DNA of 64,000 nt from Chitinophagaceae bacterium (lineage in GTDB: Bacteria; Bacteroidota; Bacteroidia; Chitinophagales; Chitinophagaceae). This document shows, piece by piece, positions 7,338 to 17,837 of the stretch. The stretch lies in NCBI GenBank assembly GCA_016720775.1, contig JADKJX010000001.1, positions 930,001 through 994,000 of the forward strand, read 5' to 3'. A program made the translations under genes and the position numbers. Every line of letters starts with the position of its first letter. Within the stretch, counting starts at the first letter, position 1. The notes under the pieces were generated by a model. The model worked only from the letters and a program-made list of their open reading frames with translations, had not been told where the DNA came from and did not search any database.

Positions 7338-9829
7338 TTGTACAAAGTTTCTCAAATAGCATCCATCATCAAGGCACAGGAACCTGCTGCAAAAACAGAT
7401 GCCGATGTGGAACATATTTTATTAGACAGCCGCAAGCTTTTATTTCCGGCCACTTCCGTATTCTTTGCCCTGAATGGCCCAAGGCGTACCGGCAGTTCCT
7501 TTATACCCGAGTTGTATGAAAAAGGCGTACGCTGTTTTGTGGTGGATGAAGATGTTGCTGAAGAAACAACCAAAAAATTTCCGAAGGCAGCTTTTTTACA
7601 GGTGCCCGATGTTATGCAGGCATTGCAGCAACTGGCTGCTTATCACCGGCAGCAATTCAATGTTCCGGTACTTGGCATTACAGGCAGTAATGGTAAAACA
7701 ATTGTAAAGGAGTGGTTGTATCAATTGCTTCAGCAGGATTATAATATTGTACGAAGCCCTAAGAGTTTTAATTCGCAGGTGGGAGTGCCGTTGAGTGTAT
7801 GGCAGATGAGCGAAGAGAACACACTCGCCATTTTTGAAGCGGGCATCTCCCAGCCGGGCGAAATGCAAAACCTGGCTAAGATCATTGAACCTACTATTGG
7901 TGTGATCACTTCCATCGGCGAAGCACACGGGGAGGGATTTTTGAATATCCGCCAGAAAATAAATGAAAAGCTGCGCCTGTTCGTGAAAAGCGAGGTGTTG
8001 ATCTACTGCGCCGACAATCCTGATCTCAATGAGGCGGTAAATACCTTTACGAACAATGTACGGAGCGGTGATGATTTCAAACTCTTTTCGTGGAGTAAAA
8101 AAGAATCAGCCACGCTGCAGGTGATCGCTGTTGAAAAAAGCAGCATACAAACAAACATCTCGGCGAAATTTGTTGAGACTGAAATAAATTTCAATATTCC
8201 TTTCACCGATGAGGCATCCATTGAAAATGCCATTACCTGTTGCTGTGTATTGCTTCACCTCGGCGTAGCTGTCGAAAGCATTATTCAGCGCATGCCTCAA
8301 CTGCGTTATGTGGAAATGCGCCTGGAGTTAAAACAAGGCATCAACAACTGTTCGGTCATCAACGACAGCTATAATTCCGATATCAATTCACTCGTGATTG
8401 CGCTTGATTTTCTGCAGCAACAGCAGCAACACAGCAAACAAACTTTAATACTCAGCGATATCATGCAGTCGGGCAAGAGCAGTGGCGAACTGTATGCCGA
8501 TGTGGCTGCCATTCTGGAACAGAAGAACATCAACCGTTTTATTGGCATCGGGCCTGAGCTGACAAGGCAGAAGAATGCATTTAAGAATATTGCGCAAACG
8601 GCTTTCTATACATCCACGGCAGATTTCATTCACCAGTTTCATGCCCAGCATTTTTATGATGAAACGATCCTCCTGAAGGGGGCCCGGTTCTTTGAGTTTG
8701 AACTGGTGAGCCATTTGCTGGAACAAAAATTCACCAGACCGTACTTGAGATCAACCTGAATGCCGTAACACATAATTTAAAAACGTACCAGCAGTTGCTC
8801 AATCCCGATGTGAAACTGATGGCCATGGTAAAAGCATTCAGTTATGGCAGTGGCAGTTTTGAAATTGCCAACCTGCTGCAGTTTCATAAAGTGGATTACC
8901 TGGCCGTGGCTTATGCGGATGAGGGAGTGGAGCTACGCAAAGCGGGCATCAGCCTGCCCATTATGGTCATGAATGCCGAAGAGATAACCTTTGATGTGAT
9001 GATGCAGTACAACCTGGAGCCCGAATTATTTTCTTTCGGCATTTTAGACGCTTTTGAGAATTATATAAAACGATCCGGCATTAATAATTACCCGGTGCAT
9101 ATAAAATTAGATACCGGTATGCGGCGACTGGGATTTGAAGAAGCCGATATAAAAGAGCTGTGCGAACGGTTGAGGTCAACCTCTCTTTTTAAAGTGCAAT
9201 CTGTTTTTTCTCACCTGGCTGCCAGCGATTCTGCTGCACACGATGCATTCACCGAAAACCAGGCCAAAACATTTGTGAAAGCGTGTAAGGAAATTCATAA
9301 GGCAACGGGATATAAGTTTCTTCGCCATATTGCCAATACATCGGCCATTCACCGGCATAAAGACCTGCAATTTGATATGGTGCGACTGGGGATTGGATTA
9401 TATGGCGTTGATTCGAACGAAGTGGTTCAGCAGCAGTTAAAAAATGTGACCACGTTAAGATCTACCGTATCACAAATAAAAAAAGTAAAGGCCGGCGAAA
9501 GTGTGGGATACAACCGTAAAGGAATAGCTGTCAAAGATTCTGAGATCGCCACCGTGCGTATTGGTTATGCGGATGGATATCCCCGGCTGATGAGCAACGG
9601 TATCGGGAAAATGTGGATCAATGGCAAACGGGTTCCGGTAATTGGTAATGTATGCATGGACATGACCATGCTTGACATAACCGGCGTGGAAGTGAATGAA
9701 GGAGATGAAGTAATTGTGTTTGGCCAGGAACTGCCTGTTGCTGAACTAGCCGGCTGGGGGCAAACGATACCTTATGAAATATTGACCGGCATTTCCCAAC
9801 GGGTAAAAAGGGTGTACTATGAAGAATAG
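7338..9829 (+). CDS. bifunctional MurF-like ligase / alanine racemase, frameshifted
   Basis: Fusion typical of Bacteroidota, about 830 residues once repaired. The N-terminal part (about 1-470) is a Mur ligase: UDP-MurNAc-tripeptide:D-Ala-D-Ala ligase fold with P-loop ITGSNGKT (114-121) and NDSYNSD. The C-terminal part is a PLP alanine racemase: VKAFSYGSG carries the PLP lysine and IGYADGYPR the catalytic tyrosine. The MurF frame stops at 8759; the racemase frame is read from about 8731, giving FHQTVLEINLNAVTHNL after the break. One T missing in AAAAATTC (8727-8731) explains it. The only usable start is TTG at 7338. A separate MurF lies at 44236-45534, so the fused ligase domain may be regulatory rather than catalytic. 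Confidence 0.88.
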
Positions 9830-9892
9830 TTACAATAAAGTCAAAAGTTTGTGGCTACAACCCCTAACAGCAAACACAAAACGCTAAACGCT

Positions 9893-9900
9893 TATCTTTG
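9893..9900 (+). promoter_or_regulatory. -7 element of lspA
   Basis: TATCTTTG, a full match to TAnnTTTG, ends 9 nt before the lspA ATG at 9910. This predicts a leader of only a few nucleotides. No clear -33 element at the usual distance. Confidence 0.55.
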
Positions 9901-9909
9901 CGCCACATT

Positions 9910-10614
9910 ATGAAAAGAAGACACGTAGTATTTATCATCTTATTGATCGTCTTGATTGACCAGTCGCTTAAACTTTGGATCAAAACCCATTATACTCTTG
10001 AGTATCCTGGAAATCAACATAAAGTAATTGGTAACTGGTTTCAACTTTATTTTGTAGAAAATCCCGGTATGGCTTACGGCTGGAAGTTTGGTGGTAACTG
10101 GGGAAAGATGGCGCTTACTGTTTTCAGAATGGCAGCGGTGATCTTTGGTACCTGGTACCTCGGAAAGATCATCCGGGAGAAATACCATAAAGGTTTTATT
10201 GCCTGTGCTGCCCTGGTATATGCAGGCGCCCTCGGTAATCTTATTGATTCTTCTTTTTATGGAATGATATTCGATAAAGGCATGACAGTTGATCCTTTGC
10301 TTAAAGATTATATTGGCTACAGTGGGCTGGCTACGTTTTCCTCAAAAGGCTATGCTACATTCCTGCACGGCAATGTGGTCGACATGCTTTACTTCCCTGT
10401 AATAAGAGGGCATTTCCCATCCTGGGTACCTGTTTGGGGTGGAGATAATTTTGAATTCTTCCGGCCCATTTTCAATATCGCCGATGCGTCCATTACCACC
10501 GGTGTCATCAGCATCCTGGTATTTCAAAAACGTTTCTTCAAGCACCGGGATAAAGAGGTTCATTCCACCGTAGAAACAAATGCCGTGGTGAATGATGAAT
10601 CGCAGGTTTCCTGA
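9910..10614 (+). CDS. lspA: lipoprotein signal peptidase (signal peptidase II)
   Basis: A 234-residue inner-membrane aspartyl protease that cleaves prolipoprotein signal peptides. Conserved blocks: VLIDQSLKLWIK (helix 1), ENPGMAYGW, GALGNLIDSSFYG (first catalytic Asp) and FNIADASITTG (second catalytic Asp). It is longer than the roughly 160-residue E. coli enzyme because of an insertion between the catalytic blocks, as usual in Bacteroidota, plus a hydrophilic tail. I prefer ATG 9910 over a TTG at 9898 that overlaps the -7 element. Many lipoproteins in this window (e.g. GldJ) would be its substrates. Confidence 0.95.
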   Translation: MKRRHVVFIILLIVLIDQSLKLWIKTHYTLEYPGNQHKVIGNWFQLYFVENPGMAYGWKFGGNWGKMALTVFRMAAVIFGTWYLGKIIREKYHKGFIACAALVYAGALGNLIDSSFYGMIFDKGMTVDPLLKDYIGYSGLATFSSKGYATFLHGNVVDMLYFPVIRGHFPSWVPVWGGDNFEFFRPIFNIADASITTGVISILVFQKRFFKHRDKEVHSTVETNAVVNDESQVS

Positions 10615-10802
10615 AGATTCGGCCAGATTTTACATTTTATATGCAGTTTTAGCTGGTAAAACAGGTTATTTTAGCTGATCGTGATATAATAGCCATGCTG
10701 AGAGCTGGCAAAATATTTGCAGATAATAACGCGGTTTTGTGCAGCAGATCAGTGAGATAAGTAATCTTTTAGCCAGAGTAAGGTGCGCTTGGAAAATTGC
10801 GT

Positions 10803-10810
10803 TATTTTTG
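10803..10810 (+). promoter_or_regulatory. putative -7 element upstream of lipoprotein gene
   Basis: TATTTTTG fits TAnnTTTG and lies 56 nt upstream of the ATG at 10867. No convincing -33 element. Confidence 0.4.
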
Positions 10811-10866
10811 AGTAAAACCGGACTTTATAAAACGATTTCCCCGGTAAATAATACAAATAAGACCAA

Positions 10867-11733
10867 ATGAAAAGACTATCTCCTTTTTTTCTTTCAGCTA
10901 TTGTGCTTACGCTGTTTTCCTGTGCCAAAGAGTATAGCCTGGAGAATAGTTCTGATCCTAATGGGAACGGGCAGATCATTGGGGTAGATTGCCGGATCAG
11001 TAAGATAGCATACCGTGATACTGCGGGTATTGGCACCGCACTTGGTTCCCTAACTGCTATCATCAACAGCAGCGATAATGTAACCAAGGTCACCCTGTTT
11101 GACAGTGTAGCTTTTACCATTGATTATCTTTCCACACCTTTTTATGCAAGTGATACGGTATTCATTAATGCTGATGAGTACTTTCTTGTAGATCTTGCCA
11201 ACAGGCGCATCAACCGGCTTCATGCATTACTGGATCCAACCGATCCCTTTTCAGTGCAGTATGAGATATTTTATTTTTACGATACAAACGGCTACCTCAA
11301 TCAGAAATTCTACTCATTTACCAGTAACCCGGGCATACCCTTTTACCTGGTTAACTATACCTGGTTAGCAGGAAGTATGACGCATATGACCGGAACCGAC
11401 CTGTTCACCGGAGACCTGGTGATAGATGCAGACGTAGATTATTATGGCAATGTTTTACCAAAAAGATTCCTTTATATATTTCCTGATGAAGATAAATATC
11501 CTTACTTCACCCAGTTCTATAATTTCGGTGTGCGGCCAACAAACGGACCGAAAACCATTAAAGTGAGAAATTATGATCCCGGAAATGTATTGAGGGATTC
11601 GGCAGTTTCTTCTTTCAGCAGTTATGTGATGAGCCGTGATAATTATGTGTTGAGTGTGATCATGACGGGAGATGACCAGCTTGGCGTTCCCGCAGTAAAA
11701 AGCAAACTCAGTTTCTCCTACAGCTGTAAATAA
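10867..11733 (+). CDS. lipoprotein of unknown function
   Basis: 288 residues with a lipoprotein signal (MKRLSPFFLSAIVLTLFSC, lipid-modified Cys19). The mature part is rich in Tyr, Asp and Asn, and reads like a beta-rich outer-membrane-anchored domain (repeated short strands such as FYFYDTNGYLNQKFYSF). I do not recognise a specific family; its style resembles Bacteroidota DUF4595-like or RHS-like YD lipoproteins but I cannot confirm this. It stands alone with its own candidate promoter and a strong terminator shared with the convergent T9SS gene. Confidence 0.75.
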   Translation: MKRLSPFFLSAIVLTLFSCAKEYSLENSSDPNGNGQIIGVDCRISKIAYRDTAGIGTALGSLTAIINSSDNVTKVTLFDSVAFTIDYLSTPFYASDTVFINADEYFLVDLANRRINRLHALLDPTDPFSVQYEIFYFYDTNGYLNQKFYSFTSNPGIPFYLVNYTWLAGSMTHMTGTDLFTGDLVIDADVDYYGNVLPKRFLYIFPDEDKYPYFTQFYNFGVRPTNGPKTIKVRNYDPGNVLRDSAVSSFSSYVMSRDNYVLSVIMTGDDQLGVPAVKSKLSFSYSCK

Positions 11734-11756
11734 ATCCTTTTTTTAATAAAAAGCAT

Positions 11757-11785
11757 AGCCCCCTGAAGAATCAGGGGGCTTTCTT
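11757..11785. terminator. bidirectional terminator
   Basis: Perfect 10-bp stem AGCCCCCTGA / TCAGGGGGCT with an AGAA tetraloop, T-rich on the plus side and A-rich on the other, between convergent genes. Confidence 0.85.
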
Positions 11786-11815
11786 TGTAATCAAACTCAA
11801 AAGGGACAAAAAGCG

Positions 11816-14055
11816 TTAGTTTATTTTAACCAGTCTTTTATTGATGGTGGTATTGTTGTAAGAAACAGAAAGTATATAAATGCCTTCTGCCATATTTTTA
11901 CCGAACTCGATCCGGGTATTATTCCATCCTTTTTACCTATTGCGGACTGCTGTTTTACCAGGTTTCCGAACATATCAAGCAGCCGGATATTTATGTTGCC
12001 ATCAGCCGGCAACATATAATCCAAGGTGGTGTATGTAGAAGCAGGATTAGCTCCGGGCCTGATCTCAAAATCAATTTTCTTATTATTGACCGTGATGATG
12101 GGACTGTAAATGAACAGCCCGTTGTGGTCCACAATTTTTAACCGGTAAAAACTGATGCCGGCTGTTTTTTCGGGGTCGTTAAAATCATAGCTTGATATAC
12201 CGCCGCTATAGCTGAATGGTACGATGGCCGTTTGGGTGAAATTCTTTCCATCAAAACTTTTCTCCAGTTCAAAGTGTTTGATGTTATTGCCCGATACCAA
12301 TGTCCAGTTCAGTTCTGCATTATCCTGGACCAACTGCCCTTTGAATTCTTTTAGATTTACATTTAGTATTATTCCGCAGTCGATGATGTTTAAAAACGTA
12401 CTCGTGTTATTGCTGTAAGAACAACCGGGATTAGAGAGATTGGCTAATGTAGTGGCCACAACAGTGCGGTAGCGATGGCCACTATCAGCCTGCCAGGCAA
12501 CAAATTGCGGGTAAACGGCTGTGTATTCCCATTGCCCTGATACCAATGTGGGAGAACCAGTTCCATTTACGCCGGTATCAAACCAGCTCACTCCGCCATT
12601 GGTACTTTTCTGCCATTTGTAATAAATGTAGTTTGGAAAATAGCATCGTATCACGGCAGAAAGATCAACGAGTGCACCATAACATGCCTTGAATTCGGGC
12701 GTGTATTTTAAAAGCAGGTCTGGTTCGCAGGTGGAAAGATTCACATCATCCACCGCCCAGTCGTTACCACCGCCGCCGGGAGAATTGTTTCTTATTGAAA
12801 GCGTAAAGGATGTTTGCGCCGGGCCGGTTAAATAGGTAAATCCTTTCTTGGCCCACAAGCCCGTGTACGGCAGATCGCCGGTGGTATAATAATCAATGCC
12901 ATTCAACTGAAAAGTAAGATTAGGTTTTACACCGGGCGGGTATGGCCCGTTGAATAATGCATTCAATGCTCCACGCCCGTTACTGTCGCAGGAACACTTG
13001 GAACAGATATTCCTGAACCAGGCACTGAAATCATAATAAGTGGAAGGACATAAATTACTTACTGTTTGCTGAATGGCAGGACTGGTTGCATAGCTTGCAT
13101 TGATCACCGCCATATAACCGCCATTGGTTCCTGGTGTGGTAGCCGGGTTGCCTGCTGTTGCACTTGCAGCCCCGGTGTGATCGCCTATGATATCCCAAAC
13201 AGAAAACACCCGTGATGCATGCGGATAAGCTACGCCATTATTTGTTGCACCTGTTGCACTGCTGTTATTGGCAATGCCATAATAACCGTCGTTGGGTTGG
13301 TTGGCACTGAAATTTATGAAGGTATATCCCGGTACGATCGCAGAGGAGCTCCTATTCTGGGTATTGCCGCTGCCGAATGTTCCGTTGTTTTCTATTACTG
13401 CATTGCCACCAACAAAATTGGGACATACACCTAAGTTTTGAAAGACCATGATATTGCTTTGCGGAAAACCGGCTGTTATATTTGCCGCAGATTGAATGTA
13501 GCGGAAAGCACCGCCCGGCATATTTATTAAACTGTTATAAGAAACAGCATTATTTATTTTCACCCGGAAGGAAGCAACCATGATACAAACGCCTCCGTAA
13601 AAAGAAGGCTTGTCGTTATAGTTTATGGTACCGGCACCAGTGGTTGCATTGCCGGTATTTGTTGCGGCGGCAGTTCCGCTTCCGAGATTTATCCGCAACG
13701 TATTGTTCACGCCGTTGAACATGGCCGCATCATCATTTGCTGCATCGGTGTACGACCGGAATGTGAGGCCTTCGTTGGTTAAAATTTTAAGTGTGTTGGG
13801 CAGGTAGGTAAAATTGGCATTGATGGTATCGTTGTACCGCACCCGGGTGATAGAGAATGCGGCAAAATTTCCCACAGCAATGGCCGCCCTTATTTCAAGG
13901 GTGTCGCCGGGCTGAAAAGTTCCACCGGAAACATTCTTTGAAACATTGATATAGCTTTTTCCAGTTTGTACCTGGGCATACAACCGTTGCCAGTTAGCCA
14001 GGCTTACCAGCAACAGGATGGGTATAAAAAAAGTACGGGGTAGATTTTTTTTCAT
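11816..14055 (-). CDS. secreted surface protein with T9SS C-terminal sorting domain, frameshifted near the end
   Basis: About 746 residues after repair. Signal peptide at 1-27 (ends LYAQ). The N-terminal third resembles DUF11/adhesin-like beta domains (GGTFQPGDTLEIRAAI). The middle has a cysteine cluster (ICSKCSCDSNGRG) and NDWAVDDVNLSTC, a pattern seen in carbohydrate-binding-like modules. An Ig-like segment with YYKWQKSTNGGVSW follows. The last 85 residues form a type A T9SS sorting domain. The frame breaks in the T5 run at 11930-11934; with one base added the sequence continues as NNTRIEFGKNMAEGIYILSV and ends KRLVKIN at 11816, the normal sorting-domain ending. Exported through the T9SS to the cell surface; ligand unknown. 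Confidence 0.8.
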
Positions 14056-14600
14056 AGGATCTCAGTTTTATTACTGAATGGGGGATATGGATGATAAATA
14101 TTGTCATAGTTTTTATTTCTGTATGTATAAACCGCTATGGAATTATACTCTTTGGTTCAGGAGTTAGTACGAGGGTTAAATAAGCCAGTGAATAAGTATG
14201 TATTCACAAAAAACAGAGCCTGTTCTTTTATGCTTATTCAGAAGTCTGTTATGTTGACAACGGAACGGGAGGATTTATTATTTTAAAAAAAAATAGATTT
14301 GTGCATTCCTGTGAATAAGTATCCGTTTCCTTCGTCTTTCCGGTAGAACAAATACGGGAGAAGCACCTGGTCTTTCAAATAATGGGTAGTAAAAAGTACA
14401 GGATCCCCTGCGGGTTTTACAGGTAGTTTAAGCAAAATTATTTCTGCATGCACATGCCTGTTTTCAATTGACCGGGGTTAAAATAAATGTTCTGAATTTT
14501 CCGTTCTGTTTATGAAGTGATGGCCATGATCCGGGCATTCATTTCAATTTACGGTCTGTTTTTTGCGCATTATCAAAACGTTTACAATAAATCCTTACCT
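14056..14600. other. 545-bp divergent intergenic region
   Basis: No convincing gene. A minus-strand -7 match (TAATTTTG, plus coordinates 14433-14440) could serve the T9SS gene but would leave a long leader of nearly 380 nt. An in-frame ATG at 14517 gives a longer version of the sugar dehydrogenase, but it would bury the signal peptide. Nothing else recognised. Confidence 0.4.
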
Positions 14601-16283
14601 ATGAAACGAACGTTTACGATACTGACTTTCATCAATTGCATTTTTCTTTTTTCTTCGCTTATTCAAACAGCGGAAGCACAAACCACTTTTACAAAAAGAA
14701 CAGTAGCTTCCGGTTTTAATTCCGCCTGGGAAGTAGTATACGGGCCCAACGATTCATTGTGGGTTACAGAGAACAGTGCTTATGTGATTTCAAGAGTTAG
14801 TGTGTCATCAGGCATGAAGACGCAATTGATAAATCTGCGTGCAACCGATGCTTCCATAAATTTTACTTCAGGGAGCGGAACACAGCCACAGGGTGGTTTA
14901 ATGGGACTGGCGATCCATCCAAACCTTTATTCACCTGACCCGGCAGTAAGAGCAGCCAAACCCTGGGTATATGCGGCCTATGTTTATAACAGGGGCAGTT
15001 GTCCGGGCACCAACACCAGCTGCATCTTCACCACAAAGATCGTCCGCTTTGATTATATCGGAAATACGTTGACCAATCCAACTACGATCATAAGTTCCAT
15101 TCCCGGCAGCAGTGATCATAATTCAGGAAGATTAGTGATCAGTCCGGTTATTGAACCCGGGGCAGATGCTGATCACACACAGTACAGGTTGTATTATACC
15201 GTGGGTGATATGGGAGCAGGCCAGTTCCTGAATACCACCCGTACAGAAAATGCACAAAACGTAAATGTTATGGAAGGAAAAGTGCTTCGCTTTAATACAG
15301 AAATTGATAACGACGGCGGGCAGGATAACTGGGTGCCGAATGATAACCCGTTTTACAGCGGGCCATCCATCACCCCGCAGGATTATGTTTTTTCTATGGG
15401 CCACCGCAATGCACAGGGATTGGTTTGGGGAACCGTGAGCGGCACAAATTATTTATACAGCTCCGAACAAATGGACAGAACAGATGATGAGATCAACATC
15501 ATCGAAGCAGGAAGAAATTATGGTTGGGACCAGGTATCTGGCTATTGCGACGGGAATGTGGATGGTTTTAAAATAGGTCAGAATACAAGTGCTGATGAGG
15601 AAACATTCTGTGCAGCAACACCCATGCATAAAGAGCCCATCTTTACATTATTTACAGCTTCGGCTGCTGATATGCCGGCGCTGATGGCACAATCCAATAA
15701 CAGCCTTTGGCCAACCGTTGCCTGCTCCAGTATTGATTTTTACGGGCACAATGTAATTCCCGGCTGGCCGGCTTCATTACTGCTTACACCACTAAAGCGA
15801 AACCTGGTATACCGGGTTAAATTAAATGCAACCGGCGATGGGGTAGTGGGCGATACCATTTCTTATTTCCGGAATGATGGAAACAGGATCAGAAGAATCA
15901 CCGTGGCACCGGATGGCTTCCGGTTTTATATTGCCCGGGATGCCGGGGCAAGTGCTAATGGCGGGGCCATCATGGAATATACGTACACGGGTGCAACACT
16001 TTCACTCGGCAATACCACCACAAATCCCCGGGTGGTATCAAACCTGGTGAAGATCTATCCAAATCCATTCACAAATACATTGAATGTGCAGGGAAAAAAA
16101 GAAATGCGCAAACCGCTGCGGGCACAGTTGTATGACATGACCGGTAAGCTTGTGATCGAACAAACTTCTTACATGAATAATTTCTCCATAAATGTTTCTG
16201 CCATCCCTGCGGGTGTATATGCCTTTAAACTGTACAATACATTCGATGTGGAAATGCAGATAGAAAAAATAATCAAGCTGTGA
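14601..16283 (+). CDS. PQQ-dependent sugar dehydrogenase-like secreted protein with T9SS sorting domain
   Basis: 560 residues. Signal peptide (ends TAEAQ near 27), then a six-bladed glucose/sorbosone dehydrogenase beta-propeller (about 40-480): GGLMGLAIHP, YVFSMGHRNAQGLVWG, EQMDRTDDEINIIEAGRNYGW are diagnostic of soluble aldose dehydrogenases using PQQ. A C-terminal sorting domain (about 480-560) has KIYPNPFTNTLNV, LYDMTGKLV and IPAGVYAFKL. Likely oxidises sugars at the cell surface; the acceptor is unknown. ATG 14601 was chosen because it gives a clean signal peptide. It ends at a terminator shared with fumC. Confidence 0.87.
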   Translation: MKRTFTILTFINCIFLFSSLIQTAEAQTTFTKRTVASGFNSAWEVVYGPNDSLWVTENSAYVISRVSVSSGMKTQLINLRATDASINFTSGSGTQPQGGLMGLAIHPNLYSPDPAVRAAKPWVYAAYVYNRGSCPGTNTSCIFTTKIVRFDYIGNTLTNPTTIISSIPGSSDHNSGRLVISPVIEPGADADHTQYRLYYTVGDMGAGQFLNTTRTENAQNVNVMEGKVLRFNTEIDNDGGQDNWVPNDNPFYSGPSITPQDYVFSMGHRNAQGLVWGTVSGTNYLYSSEQMDRTDDEINIIEAGRNYGWDQVSGYCDGNVDGFKIGQNTSADEETFCAATPMHKEPIFTLFTASAADMPALMAQSNNSLWPTVACSSIDFYGHNVIPGWPASLLLTPLKRNLVYRVKLNATGDGVVGDTISYFRNDGNRIRRITVAPDGFRFYIARDAGASANGGAIMEYTYTGATLSLGNTTTNPRVVSNLVKIYPNPFTNTLNVQGKKEMRKPLRAQLYDMTGKLVIEQTSYMNNFSINVSAIPAGVYAFKLYNTFDVEMQIEKIIKL

Positions 16284-16298
16284 GATCCAGGGAATAAA

Positions 16299-16325
16299 AA
16301 AGGCTGCCGGTAGAGGGCAGCCTTT
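16299..16325. terminator. bidirectional terminator
   Basis: Perfect 10-bp stem AAAGGCTGCC / GGCAGCCTTT, 7-nt loop, between the convergent sugar dehydrogenase gene and fumC. Confidence 0.85.
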
Positions 16326-16343
16326 CTCTTATTAAAAAGAAGA

Positions 16344-17741
16344 TCAGATCTTACCAACCATATTTTCCGGTATCACCCATTCGTCAAATTCTTTTTCGGT
16401 AACATAACCCAGTTTAACAGCCATCTGTTTTAACGTAGTATTTTCTTTATGTGCTTTCTGCGCTATTTCTGCAGATTTATAATAACCGATCCTGGTGTTC
16501 AATGCCGTTACCAGCATCAGTGAATTGTCTAAGTGTTTTTTAATGTTCTCCTTGATCGGTTCAATACCCACGGCACATTTATCATTGAACGAAACACAGC
16601 CATCGCCAATTAATCTTGCACTGTGCAGGAAATTATAGATCATCACCGGTTTAAAAACATTCAGTTCAAAATGACCGGTTGCACCGCCAATGCCAATGGC
16701 TACGTCATTCCCCATCACCTGCGCAGCGATCATGGTCAGCGCTTCGCATTGGGTAGGATTTACTTTTCCCGGCATGATGGAAGAACCGGGCTCATTGTCA
16801 GGAATATGAATTTCACCGATACCGCTTCTTGGTCCGGATGATAACATACGGATATCGTTTGCGATCTTCATCAAGCTCACGGCAACGGTTTTTAATGCGC
16901 CGTGTGCTTCCACGATAGCATCATGTGCAGCCAATGCTTCAAATTTATTATCCGCTGTCTTAAAAGGAAGGCCGGTCAGTTTGGCAATATGCTTTGCCAC
17001 GTTCACATCATATTTAGGAGGAGTATTAATTCCCGTTCCAACTGCTGTGCCGCCCAATGCCAGTTCACTCAAATGAGCCAATGTATTTTTGATTGCTTTC
17101 AACCCGTGATCCAGCTGCGAAACATAGCCGCTGAATTCCTGCCCCACCGTTAATGGCGTTGCATCCATAAAATGTGTTCGGCCGATCTTCACCACTTTCT
17201 TAAAAGCCTTTGCTTTTTTATCAAGCGTATTGCGCAGTTTGGTGATGCCCGGAATGGTAGTCTCCATTAAGATCTTATACGCCGCAATGTGCATCGCTGT
17301 AGGAAAGGTATCGTTACTGCTCTGCGATTTATTCACATCATCATTGGGGTGCAGGTATTTTTCTTTATCACTTAATTTACCGCCATTCAACACATGACCA
17401 CGGTAAGCCACCACCTCATTCACATTCATATTGCTTTGGGTGCCGCTTCCTGTTTGCCAAACAACCAATGGGAAATAATCATTCAGTTTGCCATCAAGGA
17501 TCTCTTTGCAAACCTTGCCAATGAGATCGGCTTTCTTTTTTGGCAATACACCTGCTTCGTAGTTTGTAATAGCTGCTGCATGTTTTAAATAAGCAAATGC
17601 CCGGATTATTTCTTTCGGCATCCGGTTAATGTCCTGCGCTATTTTAAAGTTATCAATGCTGCGTTGGGTTTGTGCGCCGTAGTAGGCATCCACCGGTACC
17701 TTTACCTCACCCATGGTGTCTTTTTCTATCCTGTATTCCAT
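16344..17741 (-). CDS. fumC: class II fumarate hydratase
   Basis: A 465-residue iron-independent fumarase that hydrates fumarate to malate in the TCA cycle. Seen: TGSGTQSNMNVNEV (98-110), SQSSNDTFPTAMH (139-151), GRTHFMDATPLTVGQE (catalytic His190) and the fumarate lyase signature GSSIMPGKVNPTQCE (319-333, with the serine base at about 321). The true start is ATG 17741 (MEYRIEKDTMGEV); the frame is open for 70 more codons upstream, but that stretch overlaps the promoter and the divergent fucosidase gene. A -7 element lies 28 nt upstream. No sign of anomaly. Confidence 0.96.
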   Translation of the reverse strand: MEYRIEKDTMGEVKVPVDAYYGAQTQRSIDNFKIAQDINRMPKEIIRAFAYLKHAAAITNYEAGVLPKKKADLIGKVCKEILDGKLNDYFPLVVWQTGSGTQSNMNVNEVVAYRGHVLNGGKLSDKEKYLHPNDDVNKSQSSNDTFPTAMHIAAYKILMETTIPGITKLRNTLDKKAKAFKKVVKIGRTHFMDATPLTVGQEFSGYVSQLDHGLKAIKNTLAHLSELALGGTAVGTGINTPPKYDVNVAKHIAKLTGLPFKTADNKFEALAAHDAIVEAHGALKTVAVSLMKIANDIRMLSSGPRSGIGEIHIPDNEPGSSIMPGKVNPTQCEALTMIAAQVMGNDVAIGIGGATGHFELNVFKPVMIYNFLHSARLIGDGCVSFNDKCAVGIEPIKENIKKHLDNSLMLVTALNTRIGYYKSAEIAQKAHKENTTLKQMAVKLGYVTEKEFDEWVIPENMVGKI

Positions 17742-17769
17742 ATAGTCTGTTGGTTTTAAAATTTCGGGG

Positions 17770-17777
17770 CAAAGGTA
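17770..17777 (-). promoter_or_regulatory. -7 element of fumC
   Basis: TACCTTTG on the minus strand matches TAnnTTTG, with 28 nt to the fumC ATG at 17741. No clear -33 at the usual spacing. Confidence 0.6.
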
Positions 17778-17837
17778 CGCCACAGAGGCAAAATAGTAAT
17801 GCTTATGTTTTCTTTTTATATTGCAGTAAACAAGGTT

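Noticed and set aside
14517..14600. N-terminal extension of the sugar dehydrogenase gene
   Set aside because: It would place a polar stretch before a good signal peptide; the ATG at 14601 fits better.
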